A stretch of 64,000 bases of DNA from Deuterostichococcus epilithicus. Taxonomy: Eukaryota > Chlorophyta > Trebouxiophyceae > Prasiolales > Stichococcaceae. The position numbers and the translations under genes are program-made. Below the pieces are notes generated by a model. The model was not told where the DNA came from, searched no databases, and worked only from the letters and a program-made list of their open reading frames with translations. The DNA is taken from NCBI GenBank assembly GCA_033439295.1, contig JAVTLE010000005.1:663501-727500 (forward strand). Direction: 5' to 3'. Below, one piece after another: positions 47,507 to 59,193 of the stretch; within the stretch, counting starts at the first letter, position 1, and the number at the start of each line of letters is the position of its first letter.

Positions 47507-50500
47507 TCATGCCGCATCCGGCCACGCCGTCTCCTGCGCATCTTGGACGTCTTCCGCCTTGAACACCTTCGACGCCCCGACAAACCCGATGTAGGGCGGC
47601 AGCGGCGGCGGGTGCGCGCTCCAGCGCAGGTGTGGCAGGTGCATCGCCGCCAGGTCCCTGTGGATGGAATCACCAGTGCCTGACGGGATGAGGTTTGGCA
47701 GTTCTTTCTGGCAACAATGTGAGTTTGGGCGCTGTATGCGCATCGTATCTTGTTTCCTGCATGGGACCGTGGCAAGTTGCCTCGATACCCCAGGCCTCCC
47801 TCAGATGAAGAGCCCAAACCTCCCACAGCACTCTCACCTGGGCGAGCTGATCTGGAAGGTCCGGAAGTCGGATGGCGCCAGGAAGGTGCTCATGGCGTTG
47901 TAGTCAGGCTCCATGCCGGACCTGAAAACGCTGGCGTGCTCTGCGAGGAGCTGCGCAAGGCAGATGACAGCCGATCAGTCGATGGCCTATAGTGATGCAA
48001 CACTGATTGATGCAAGTTGTTCTGCAAAGTTGTATGCACACGGTTGTGGAGGCGAGACTGATTTTGAACTGATGACAGCAGAGGGGTATGGCCACGAATG
48101 TACTGCATGCCTTGCAGCACAGCACGTCAGAGGCACGATGGCCCTGCCGGGTGATGCGCATCAGCAGTGTGTTGGCAAATACGGTCTTGCCATAGAGACG
48201 GCTAGCATCCGTAGCTGGTGCCCAAGGTGCTTCGCTAGAGTCACCTTTGAGACGGTGTGTGCGCCGTCAAAGTTTCGCCAGCGCTCGAACTGGTTCCTGT
48301 GCAGGAAGTCGAAGTACAGACGGCTGCCTGCACTTGTGGAAAGTTGACTGGTCGCCGGCTCAACGAAAGTTTCTTCATTGCAAGCGGCAAATGCCCCAAT
48401 GATCGCGACGTTATATGTTCACAGTTGTTCAAAGCCCCCTGCGGCGTGCAACATTGCACCTGCAGCGCTGATGCTGCTGATCTCAGTAACGAGGTTCTCC
48501 ACAGATGCCTGCATCAGCAGCCGGTCACGCCATTGTCGAGCCGAAATCACTGGTGCAAGGTGGCAGGCTACTTGTGCAGCCCATGCAACCCGCCCCAGCA
48601 GTCAGTGGTGAGTTGCGGCGCACCGGCGACAGGCAGAAGAACAGCCCCTCTGCAGCAAAAGCAAACAAACGGCATCATCCTCGAGCACATTTCAAAGATG
48701 CACAGCCTTCACTACTGCTGCAGGCAGGAATTGCTGTGAAGTACTGCATGATCAGTGTCCATTGCGCAGCACGGTGTTTGCACGTAATCAGTGCCCGGTC
48801 CGACAGGGTGTTCGGTCAGAGCTCGGGCTGCTCGAGCGGCGTCAAGTTGTACCGGCGACAAAGAGGGTTGGGTTCGCAGGCGAGTGGCCCGCCCTCGACA
48901 GCGCGGCGCTTAGCGGCGTGCGGCCCAGGTCGACACCCACAAGCACCGGCCGAACGCTCTGCGGCATGGCAGAGGAAAGGTAGTGGTACACGATGTGCAG
49001 TGCCGGCTTCAGATCGCATCTCCAATGCCGCTGTGCTTGTTTCCATCAGCTCCTGCGGCCCGCCCTGCGGGCAGCTCAGCAGCAGCAAGATCGTCGCATC
49101 GCCTGAGTGCGGTGGTGTGAGAGCGGGAGCAGTGGTACGCTGAACACGTGACTTGTGGTGAGACTCCCAGTTCTAGACAGGGTCATTCAAGATGCAGAAC
49201 AGGCGAGCAATTCTGCGGCGCGCCTTTTTCACGTCAGGCAGCAGTGCTGTCAACAGCTTGCGCTTCTGGAATGACGCCCCCGGGCTGTCCACCTCGTAAA
49301 ACTGCGCTCAGCAAGAACAGTGCATAAGAACTGGATGTATACGTACATCTTTGCATGTGCTCGAGTGCTTCACAGCCGCTGACCACTTCTTCTGACTGCA
49401 TGTGCACACCGCTCCCAGCATGGTTTGCGATGCATGTTACCTTGACGCCAGGTGCCTTGAAGCGGAAGGACAGGGTTGAGTAGCCCGCCGTCAGCACCAC
49501 CACCTGGTGCCAGAGAGGCACATACACCAAACTGAGAGGTCAGCCTGGCTGGATGGCAAGCTTACTCAGTCTCGTTCTCGCCTGGTGCAGCCCCTCACTC
49601 TGATCATGCGTGATGACAGTTCGATGAACCAAGAAACGTTTATGCAGGCCTGCAGGCAGACAGTCAACTTGCCTAACCCTCTGCCTACTAGGACAGACTG
49701 TGCAGCCGCTCCACACCTGGCGGAAGCCGTCGGCGATGGCGCGGGCGACGGCGCTGTCGAGCCACTTGGCGCGCGCATCCACGAAGTTGCAGATGCCAGG
49801 GCAGCCCGTCTCCTCGTGCTCCACCTTGGCCTGCGCTTCAGGCGGCAGCTTGCATGATGCATACCACCACCCTTGTTTGGTGCGCGGCATCTTCTGCTGG
49901 AACCGTGGCATGGCGTCACTGGCCGCTTGCACTTTTTGAGGGATTGCCTGCCGCTGCTAGAGCTACCGTGTCAAGCAGGAAGCAGGGAGATATGTCAGCT
50001 AGGTCATACAGCTGTTGTGCTCTGTCATGGCCGCCTGTAGGGCCGACGAGTGCACGCTGCTGACAGACGCACCAGGAAGGCAGCGGCGGTGGACGGCATC
50101 ACCTTGTACAGTCGCGACCTGCGGCGTGCAGCACAAGCTGTCCAGTGCCACAATGCCTCAGGACAGGCTCGTAACAACATGAGATATTCTTGGCGAGCGA
50201 GGCAGATGCCTGCAGCAGCTCATGCTCTGCAAGCGCATTTGCAGGCCTATCGCAGATCGCGCAATGGGGGTTTGGATCCGCCTTCGCACGCAGAGGTCTG
50301 GGAGCTGACACTCACACAAAGACAGGAGGATGCACCACTGGAAACCGGCAGGGAAGCGTCTCACTTGACTGGCAGCACGCGGTCTCTGAAGCCGAGAGAC
50401 AGCGGGTCCTCGCCCTTGCCTCGCATCTCGTGGATGATGGTGCGAATGACCAGCTGCGAACTCGCATCACACCACAAGTATCAGTGCGTTGCACCACAAC

Positions 50501-51127
50501 ATCTCGTGGGGTTGGCAGGGCCGTCACTGTGCGCTGAGCCAGAAATGCAATGCAGCCGCCCTGCGCCATTCCACAATGTCAGTGCCAGCGCTCAGCACGA
50601 GCAGGTGCTAGGCACAGCCGTCACCTCTCCAAACGTTATATGCTGCTGCCAGGCCTGCTAATATACAATTTTGCGCCATGACACCTTACCATGGTCTGCT
50701 GCGCCTTGCCCAAGCCAGGCCCCGCGGATGGGTCCTGCACCTTGAGGCACCTCGGCACCAGGGACACATTCGTGCCGACTGCCACGCGCTTGGCCTCCTC
50801 CCGCAGCGCAGCCGCCGCCGCGACCTGCTGCCGCTCCTGCTGCTGCTGCTGCACTCGCAGCTGTTGCTGCTCCCACCTGCTTCCTGCCGCCTGCCGCTGC
50901 TGCTGGCTCCGCTGCTGCTGCGACAGCTGGCGCTCGTCATTTCTGCGCGGCTGCTGCTGTTGCTGTAGCAACTGCTGCTGCCGCAGCTCGCCCAGGGCGC
51001 GATTGACGTGAGACGCCAGCACCGCATCCCTCGCCGCCTGCTCCGCCTTGTCTGCAGCCGCGGCAGCCGCCGCCGCATGCGCTGCCAGACCGGTGGCGGC
51101 CTGCGCGGTCTGCGCCTCCAAGCACGA

Positions 51128-51179
<52 letters not shown>

Positions 51180-51901
51180 GCTGGCGCCATCTGGCCAGCG
51201 ACCAACCAGTCCGGCACCATCGACTGCTGACCGCCATACTGCAGAGAGCTGACGCCGCTGCCCACGTTGCTGTTTGGCTGCTGGCTGCTGCATGGTGACG
51301 GGCTCCTGCTCTTGTACTGTAGCCTGCTGCTGCCGCGGTGCGACCGTTCCTGCGGCAGCAGGCTGCCGTCGGGCGAGGGGCTCCAGCTCTTGTACAGCAG
51401 CCTGCCACCGTCGAAGTGGGAGTAGTAGCGCTCTTGCGGCGGCGCCAGCAGCGCGGGGCTCTGGCGCCTGCTGGCCAGCAGCGGGTCTGATGAGGCGGCA
51501 TGCAGGTCTGGAACGACAGGGCTGCTGAGCTTCGCCAGGGTCTGCATCGCGCTGGCGTAGGGCGAGCTGTCTGGCCAGGCGGCAGCTGTTACCGCGGTGG
51601 ACTTGCTCATCTTCCGGTAGGAAGGCACCCAGTCGTCAGGAGGGTCCAGCTCGCCTTCCACATCCTTACTGCGACTAGCTGTTCCGGCGACTTCAGGCTG
51701 GTGCCTGCTGTCCTGCAGCGACACCGACCAGCTGGCGCTAGTGGCCGACTGGAGCGTTGTGGCCAAAGAATTCGGCGGGACTGGCGGCGGATCTCCCAAG
51801 ACGGCACGCTGTGCGGTGCTCGGGCGCGCGTCTGTGTCCGGCCACTTGCGGCCACTGCTGCCACGCTGCCGCTGTGTCAACCGCCTCTGCCTGACGGACA
51901 T
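47507..51901 (-). CDS. PPM/LCMT-type SAM methyltransferase with long disordered N-terminus
   Basis: Putative methyltransferase of the leucine-carboxyl-methyltransferase-like family; target unknown. Exons in order: 50690-51901, 50365-50453, 50073-50118, 49717-49896, 49441-49503, 49224-49301, 48853-48958, 48624-48649, 48460-48508, 48245-48327, 47838-47950, 47507-47657; 731 aa, all in phase. Exon 1 encodes ~400 low-complexity residues rich in Ser, Pro, Gln and Arg, with a 17-Gly run. The enzyme part shows GICNFVDARAKWLD, the SAM-site strand VVVLTAGYSTLSFRF, the acidic FYEVDSPG, PVLVGVDLGRTPLSAAL and PTLFVAEGL. It ends SRLYFDFLHRNQFERW and IGFVGASKVF. The usual GxGxDTR loop is degenerate. Exon 6 has a GC donor. 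The join of exon 1 to the enzyme rests on a strong GTAAGG donor and phase only. Confidence 0.72.
51128..51178. repeat. (GCC)17 repeat encoding poly-glycine on the minus strand
   Basis: Seventeen GCC units by my count. On the minus strand they read as GGC and encode a Gly run inside the disordered N-terminus of the methyltransferase gene. Confidence 0.9.
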
Positions 51902-54181
51902 AATGCCACGTAACGGTGGGGAGACTGCTGGAAGAATTGCAAAATTCAAGCTTGGCAGCCCGACCCGCCTGATGCAACTGTCGAGCATCCGAGGGCAGGA
52001 TCTCAGCGGACGGTCCGACCTGCATCCTTCATTCGAGGTCCAGGAACCAACCCTCAACCGCCACAGCCATTGAACTTCAAGTCACCGCAATATGAAATGC
52101 ACAAGACAGGCTCAGGCCCTGAGGTGCGGTTCCTAATTAAAATGACCTCGTGAGGGTCTGAACTATGGCCATCAACTGAATCAACGTTGTTCCGCTGTAG
52201 CTCACTGCTTCTTGATAGACAGCCTCTGCCTGCAAAAAGGTGATTGTGCTGCTGTGGTCTTGCTCCTTGCAGCAATGACGACGCAGCAATGGTGACGCAA
52301 CACGCTGCGCCGCGCGCCTGATAACCCGTCCTGCTTTGCATCAAAATTCTTTTTTACAAATTTTCTATTTCTATTTGAGATAATAAATTATTTATAGAAT
52401 TTTTTTAAAATTATTCTAAGTGTAATTGAACAATAAACCGAAGCTCTTCCGCCTCCATCACTCTCTACGTTGCAGGAAGTTGCGGGATGGCTCCTTGTTG
52501 CCCTGCACAAGCCTTGGCAAACAAGTGAGACCCTGCAGCAAATTTCCACGAGGTGATAGTCACACCAAGGTAAGTCGTCTGCACAAGCGATTAGATAGTC
52601 AGGGGAAGGAGGCGCAAGGCATAGTTCATATCAGCTCGAGCTGTGCCCAACTCACTGTAGGCGGCAGCGCCGCAGGCTGTTAGGCTGGTTGCGGATGTTG
52701 ATGCAGCGTTGCATGTCCCGTGTAAGTTCCATCAGCCATGCCGTGGCACAATGCGCATATGGTGACGATGCTGGTCTTTTGGATGCGGTATGGTGCTCTA
52801 TCTACGTACCATGAAGGATGAAGCTGCACCTGTTCGCCGTAAGTGAAACAGAACCGTCATGCAGCACGGCCAAGGCAGGATGTGAGAGGAGCCACAATTG
52901 AGAGGCACACACCGGCGGTTGGGGTGCTGGTCGGATGCCGGGCGCCAGCCACGCGTGTGCTCGAACGGCCGGCCTGGACTGATGCGCCGCAGCTGGTTGA
53001 TGTTTTGCCAGCGAACGGGTTGTGCAGCCAACAGCATGGCAGCCACACGACCAAGCGACGACCGCGAGCCATTCACTTGGCAACCAATATGGACTGTCTG
53101 AAAAAGATGGTATCGTCGATCCCAGGTATCTGGATAAGGCGCTACGGCTCGCATATCTGTCACATGTCCATCGTCCAGAACTTCGCACGTGTCAAACCAT
53201 TTGATCTTATGAACTGATGACGTCATGCAGAGTCCCGAGTCAGTCGAATTGCGGATGGTACGGGAGGCACATGCAAGACTGTGCTGTGTTGTGGAAGAAA
53301 CGCAGGACTCAAAAGGGCAGCATCGGAATGTTTCCGGCATTGCGCTCATATTCAGCGGCGGCAGCCGGCCGCAATATGGCCATGTACTGTGGCAACAATG
53401 GGTATGCAGGGCCGTGCACGAGCAGATGTTTCATCAGCAAGCAGTGGCGCACGTCAAGTTGTGCGATTGTTTGCAACTGTTAGGTTATGATGCGCGGGAT
53501 TGGGACGCTGGCCGAGCGGCCTGCGTACCTATGTGTGTTGGAGGAGAAGTCCTTGAGTGTACCTCTGTGGCTTGTGCATCTCGATGCTGGAACATCACTG
53601 CTCGGAAATAGGAAACTCTGGCAGGGGACCGCCGGCCATCTTGGTGGCGGCATGACGTGGTCAGCTGTGCGTCAGCAGTCAGTCAGCCACGCTGTTCCAT
53701 CATGTCTGGCCACGACAACGCTGCACCAACCTATTGAACGTGATTCCACAATTCTGAGGCAGTCATGTTCAAACCGTAACACCCTGCTCGAGATCGAAAG
53801 CCGTGCGTTGTATTTCGTGTGACAGCGATCCGGACGCCGAAGCAGTCGTCCAAGCTGGCTTCGTTTGCCTTCCCGCGCGGATTCTGCGCACTTAGACCAT
53901 CTACAAAGAGCCTTCATTCGTTTGCATTCGTGAGTTGATCAGCACCCTGCACATTTGTATGCGCATATGCAATGTGGCAGCGCTGGCCGGCTTGCTCAGA
54001 CAGCCGACATCCTTTCAGTGACGCACTCTGGCACATGCCCGTGTTTCTTCCAGGTTCACGGTCGACGATGCAATGTACAAGCACTTCCGGCCCATTTTGA
54101 TGGCATGCTGTCCCGCTGGCGCAGGCCGGCAGGGCGTTGCCGCTCAAGCGCGCCCGGAGGGTGCAGTTCAGCAGCACCGCC
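51902..54181. other. 2.3-kb divergent region without a convincing gene
   Basis: Lies between the starts of the methyltransferase (-) and CRY-DASH (+). Open frames at 53022-53204 and 53225-53611 (plus) and 52798-53349 (minus) overlap each other and show no family motif. An ATG at 52794 leads to a good donor (GTAAGT near 52840), but I could not find a continuing exon. The stretch could be promoter plus remnants of an old insertion. The AT-rich island is listed separately. Confidence 0.5.
52341..52437. other. AT-rich island
   Basis: About 13% GC over 97 bp by my count, in otherwise GC-rich DNA, with abrupt edges. It includes AATAAA and TGTAA. Origin unclear: an organelle-DNA insertion, a terminal or regulatory AT tract, or an old element end. 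Confidence 0.85.
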
Positions 54182-57100
54182 ATGGCGGCGCAGCAGAACG
54201 GCGGCAGCGGTCAGCGCGCGGTGCTGTGGTTCCGCAACGACCTGCGGGTGCACGACAATGCGATCGTGGCCGAGGCCGCGCAGCGTGTCAGGTCTGGTCA
54301 GATTACTGAGGTGCGGCTGGCGCAGCTGTGACCACCTCCCCTGTCATTTTGTACGCGATGGCTGTGTACCCAATATTCATCAGACTCTTGTGGTCACCCA
54401 ACAGCGCTGGGACATGGTCACAACTGCATCTGGTGCTGTCTTGGCGGAGTTGCCATCCGCGATGACCGCCGTGCAGACCATCGTCACATCACACCTGGTG
54501 CAGCCATCCTAGTGAGCGCTACAGCGCTAGGTAGAGAAGAGGGAGCCACCCCGCATTCGCCATACCCGCTGCACACCCCCCCGTGGATTGTGGCCACGCC
54601 TTTCACCCCGCAGGTGGTGCCGCTGTACTGCTTTGATCCTCGCATGTTCGTGAAGACGCCCTGGGGCCACCCCAAGCTGGGGCCGCACGGCGCGCAGTTC
54701 CGCTTGGATTCCGTCGCCGCGCTGCGCAGTGCGCTGCGGGACCTCGGCAGCGACCTGCTGGTGTGCAACGCCAGGCCGGAGGACGCCCTCGCAGGTGCGC
54801 TGTCCCAGTCGCAGGCGTGCCAACCCAGAAGCCTTCACTACAAGGCTTGCAGGATTTCAGTAATTCCACTCCCAGCACCCAATGGTGGACTGAATGCGCG
54901 ACATCAGTGGCCTGTCCAGGGTTTTTGCCAGCCCGTGTTCCGATGTGTGACAATTTTTACGATGTGTATCAGACTTGCTGTACTCGGGAACAGCTATGCG
55001 CCTATAGGTGCGATACTGGCCCCTTGCCGGCATAGCTGCGGTACAATGATCACGCAGTCTGTAACCCTGTAGAACTGGTGAAGGGCGCGCAGACGACGGT
55101 GCTCACGCAGCAGGAGGTGACCAGCGAGGAGCTGCGCACGGATGCAAAGGTGCGTCACAGCTCCTTGTTGCAGGCGGTACCTCGGGTTTGATCATCATCA
55201 TTGTGGCCGTTGTGGCTGCTTCAGACTTCCACGACCCTCGCCCTCCGTCCCCTGGTCAGGTGAAGCGCGCTCTTGGCGGCGGGCGGCTGCAGCCGCTGTG
55301 GGGCCCGACGCTGTACCACCTGGACGACCTGCCGATGGACATCTCGGACGTCCCTGATGTGTTCACGCCCTTCAAAAACAAGGTATGAGGTTTTGCAACG
55401 TCCCGGACGTGCTCTAGAGATCAAGATCTGCGCATCTGCTGTGCATCGTGCCCCACCGGGGCTCTGTATCATGGGTGCTGCCTCCTGCAGATTCCTGTGG
55501 ATGTAAATGTGTGCTACGCGGCTGACCTGTTGCAGCGGGCGCATTGCCGGGCTTGTCGGGCCAGCGCTGGTCTGACGCCTGTGACATGGCAGTTACACCT
55601 TGCATCGCATCCTCTGGATTTTTGCCCGGTTTGCAGCTGTGGCATGTCTGCCTGGCAGCACATGCCTGCTGATGTGACGCGCGTTGTCAATACCGCCCAC
55701 CGATGTCTGCCCGTGCAGGTGGAGGGGCGGGCGGAGGTTCGGAAGCTGCTGCCGATGCCCGGCAAGGGCGGCCTGCCGCTGCCCGCGGACGGCCTGCCGC
55801 GCCTGGCGTCCGCCTTCGAGCCGTACACTGTGGAGGATCTGAATGCAGCGGTGCCGTCTGGCGCCCCGCAGCTCCGCACGGCGCAGCCTCTCCAGGTGGG
55901 TGCCATGGTGTCTGGATGTTGGTATAGCTTGGTGGCATCGGATCAGACGCCTTAGAAGTGTACTTCCAGCATCGCAGCCCGTGCGAGGGGCTGCTCAGTC
56001 TGCCTGGTCCAGACGGGGTGGTCCAGCTCACGCTGCTGGAACCTGAGCCTCGCTTGCGGCCACTCACAGCATGGTAGCGGCAGGATGCCAAGCGCCAGCG
56101 GGCTGCAGCCAGTCGCATCAAGCTGATGCGCATCGTCATTTGGTGCCGCAGCGCACGTTCACTTTCAAGGGCGGTGAGGCGGAGGCGCTGAAGCGGCTGC
56201 AGCACTACCTCTGGGGCTCGGACGCGGTCGCGACCTACTTCGACACCCGCAACGGTGCGCCGTGAGAGTACAGTGTGTGCGGTCTGTGATGGTCAGAATG
56301 TTTGCATCAGTCGCAAGTCTTGGCGAGCGCATTTCTGCCGCATGGCGGAATTGAGTGGGCCTAATCGATGGATGAATTGGGTTCCAGCTGCCAGTCGCTA
56401 TGCCTACAAGCATACAAGCATACAAATCCACGAGCATGCTGAACACAGCTCCTCGGGCACCGAACCACTGCAGGCATGGTGACTGGGGACGACTCTACGA
56501 AGTTCTCCCCCTGGCTGGCTGCGGGCTGCCTGTCGCCGCGGCTGGTGTACCACGAACTTAAAAAGTACGAGGCGCAGCGCACCGCCAACAAGTCGACGTA
56601 CTGGGTGCAGGTGACACAGGAGGTCTGGCGCACATTGAAAGTCTTGCGTGCAGTTGCAGGAGGATGCGACGCATGTGCTGCATTGCGCGAGCAGGCCAGC
56701 TCCACGATGTTGTGATGTTTGATTGCGTGTGGCTTTTGCTCCTCCTAATCACTGAGCGTGTGGTATGCGATTGCAGTTTGAGCTCACATGGCGAGACTAC
56801 TACCGGTGCGCGCATCCCTGCAGCAGAAGCATGAGGCTGCTGCGCCGACCTGCTGCTGATGCCGTATTGTGTGTGAAGTGCCTCGGAGCTGCCATACACG
56901 ACACGGTCGCTGTTCACAACTCGCTGTCGGGAATGTGCCCAGATTCTTCACGATGAAGCATGGCAGCAAGATCTTCATGGAGTATGGCACCCAGGGCCGA
57001 GACGTGCGGTGGCGAGGTGACCCTCAGGTGAGCCGAGTGTCCTGTCGACCCGTGCATCACGGAGACACCCGAGCTCTGCCTGTCGCCTGCAGTACGGTCA

Positions 57101-58706
57101 GGTGCTGCCAGGCTGTGCTTGCTCGTCGATCCGATTGCCCGCCTGCCAGCAACCACCAGGAAATACAGACACATAGCGCGAAGCCACCCCACGGCTGCAG
57201 GCCTTCCAGCGATGGAAGGACGGGCAGACGGGGCTGCCGCTGGTGGATGCCAACATGCGGGAGCTCAAGGAGACGGGTGCGCAGGGTTTGGGGTCTAGGG
57301 CTCAGGGAGGCTAGGTCTGACCGCTTTCCCGTGTGATACCTGCTATTTGCGCACATGTTTGCTCAGAAGCTTGGTGGGGCAGGCTGCAGCCATAGCGGGG
57401 CCATGCCTGCCAACTGGTCATGGACCAACATCCGACAGGAGTCTGCGCAGCGTGCTGATGCTCCACGATTTTATCCCTCACGCCTGGGCGTTCGCTGGAT
57501 GTCAAACCGTGCTATGATGGCCCCATGTATTGCTGTCACGCAGGCTGGATGTCCAACCGGGGGCGGCAGAACGTGGCCAGCTACCTGGCACTGGACTTGG
57601 ACGAGGACTGGCGGCAGGGCGCCGACTGGTTCGAGTCGTGCCTGCTGGACTACGACGTGTGCTCCAACTGGGGCAACTGGGTCGCCGCCGCCGGCATGAC
57701 CGGTGGCCGCATCAACGCCTTCAACATCACGAAGCAGGTGTCTGTGCAGCGGGCTTGCTTTAGTTTTGTTGCTCTCAGGTCGCTGCAGACGCCGCAGCCC
57801 TGCGTGGGACGGACACAGACCGTTGCGCATCCTCGTCCTGAGGTGCTGGTGTGTTGATGCTTTTGTTTCGTGAGGTGCAGAACGCTGTTATTTGTGAGGT
57901 GCAAGGGTTGCACCTATTGCCATCTACTGGGACTATGATCAATTCAACAGGTATGTTGCCTGTCCTCTTGATATGAACTACATGCCCGGAAAATCGCAGA
58001 GCAAGGACTATGACCTGGACGGCAGCTACATCCGGAAGTGGGTGCCGGAGCTGGCCAAGGTACCGCAGGCGCACATCCACGAGCCCTGGAAGATGCCGCC
58101 CGACGTGGCCTCCCAGGTGCGCTGTTGGCGTTGACTTCAGCACCTGCTGCGTTCCAGACGTTAGAGCAGACGACACGAAGCTGTTGCTAGCGCTATGGTA
58201 CGACAGCATTGCGACTCGTCGACTGGTACAGCCTCATGCAAGCTGCCAGTCGGCCTAGATGATGCTCAGAGCGGCGAAGCGGCAAGGCGGCAGCGCCAAT
58301 GCTGTTGGTGTCTGCAAGCAGGCGGGCGTGCGGATGGGTGAGACCTACCCCAGGCCCATCAGCGGCACACGATACACGGGGGAGGCTCGCTACCAGCAAG
58401 GTAAGCATCCTATGGTCTCCGCGCGCCTACATCTCGGATGTGCCGCCTCACGTCCGCGGCTTTTCAGTGAGCTGCTTGCATTTTCTGCAATGTTCAAGCA
58501 TTTACAAACTGCCCCAATTATGCGGGACTGTGATGCATGTGGACTGCTGAGGCATGGTTTTCGGACCGTGCGCAGGCAGCCATGGCGGCAGGGGCAGCCA
58601 GGGAGGCGGCAGCGGGCGCGGCCGGTACGGCGGTCGCGGCGGCCGCGGTGACCGGGGCAAGCCCCGCGGGCGCCGTGGCCCTAGCCACTTTGAGCAGTTC
58701 GGCTGA
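54182..58706 (+). CDS. CRYD: cryptochrome DASH
   Basis: FAD-binding photolyase/cryptochrome family member; CRY-DASH proteins repair CPDs in single-stranded or looped DNA and may sense blue light. Exons: 54182-54310, 54614-54794, 55073-55149, 55260-55382, 55719-55895, 56152-56254, 56474-56610, 56777-56805, 56943-57027, 57201-57276, 57544-57737, 58000-58116, 58322-58400, 58576-58706 (TGA); 545 aa. The Rossmann start is [14 protein letters not shown]. Further matches: [51 protein letters not shown] (partly a 29-nt exon), [29 protein letters not shown]. The last exon adds an RGG-box tail ([11 protein letters not shown]) ending SHFEQFG. The start ATG leaves little room for a transit peptide; an upstream exon is possible. 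Confidence 0.95.
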
Positions 58707-59193
58707 TGTCAGTGATGACTCCCATACTTCACTGCCGTTGGTGTGTTGACGCTCTGCAGCAGCCGGCCCTACACAACGCCGACCATTCTTTGTGTATCAA
58801 ATTTTTTGGCCGAAATTTTGGGGGAGCTTGAACGAGGCATTAGTGACCGGCTTGCGCTCAGCCGCAGCTAACACGCTGCCGAACGTCGGAGTAGAAACCG
58901 TTCCTATGCTTGACTTTGAACCAATTCTAGGGGGTGGTATGCGTGACATTCGTGCTGGGAAGTGCTGGATTATCCAGGCACTTGAACAGGGTGGCGTTCA
59001 AAGGCCTTCATAATGCTGCCTGAAGTTTAGACGATGTCACAACGATGGACACACCAGACATATAATCTTTAAAAGTCCACAATGTACAAAACATACAATA
59101 CAGCAAACGATAGCTAGGTAGTCTACAACAAGTAAGGGGCATGCACCACTCACGCCCCATGCTAATCCGTGAAGAGGTGCAGGCACCGACCGC
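58707..59193. other. convergent intergenic region, CRY-DASH / PPT
   Basis: Two 3' flanks over ~490 bp. No additional gene was seen. Confidence 0.6.
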
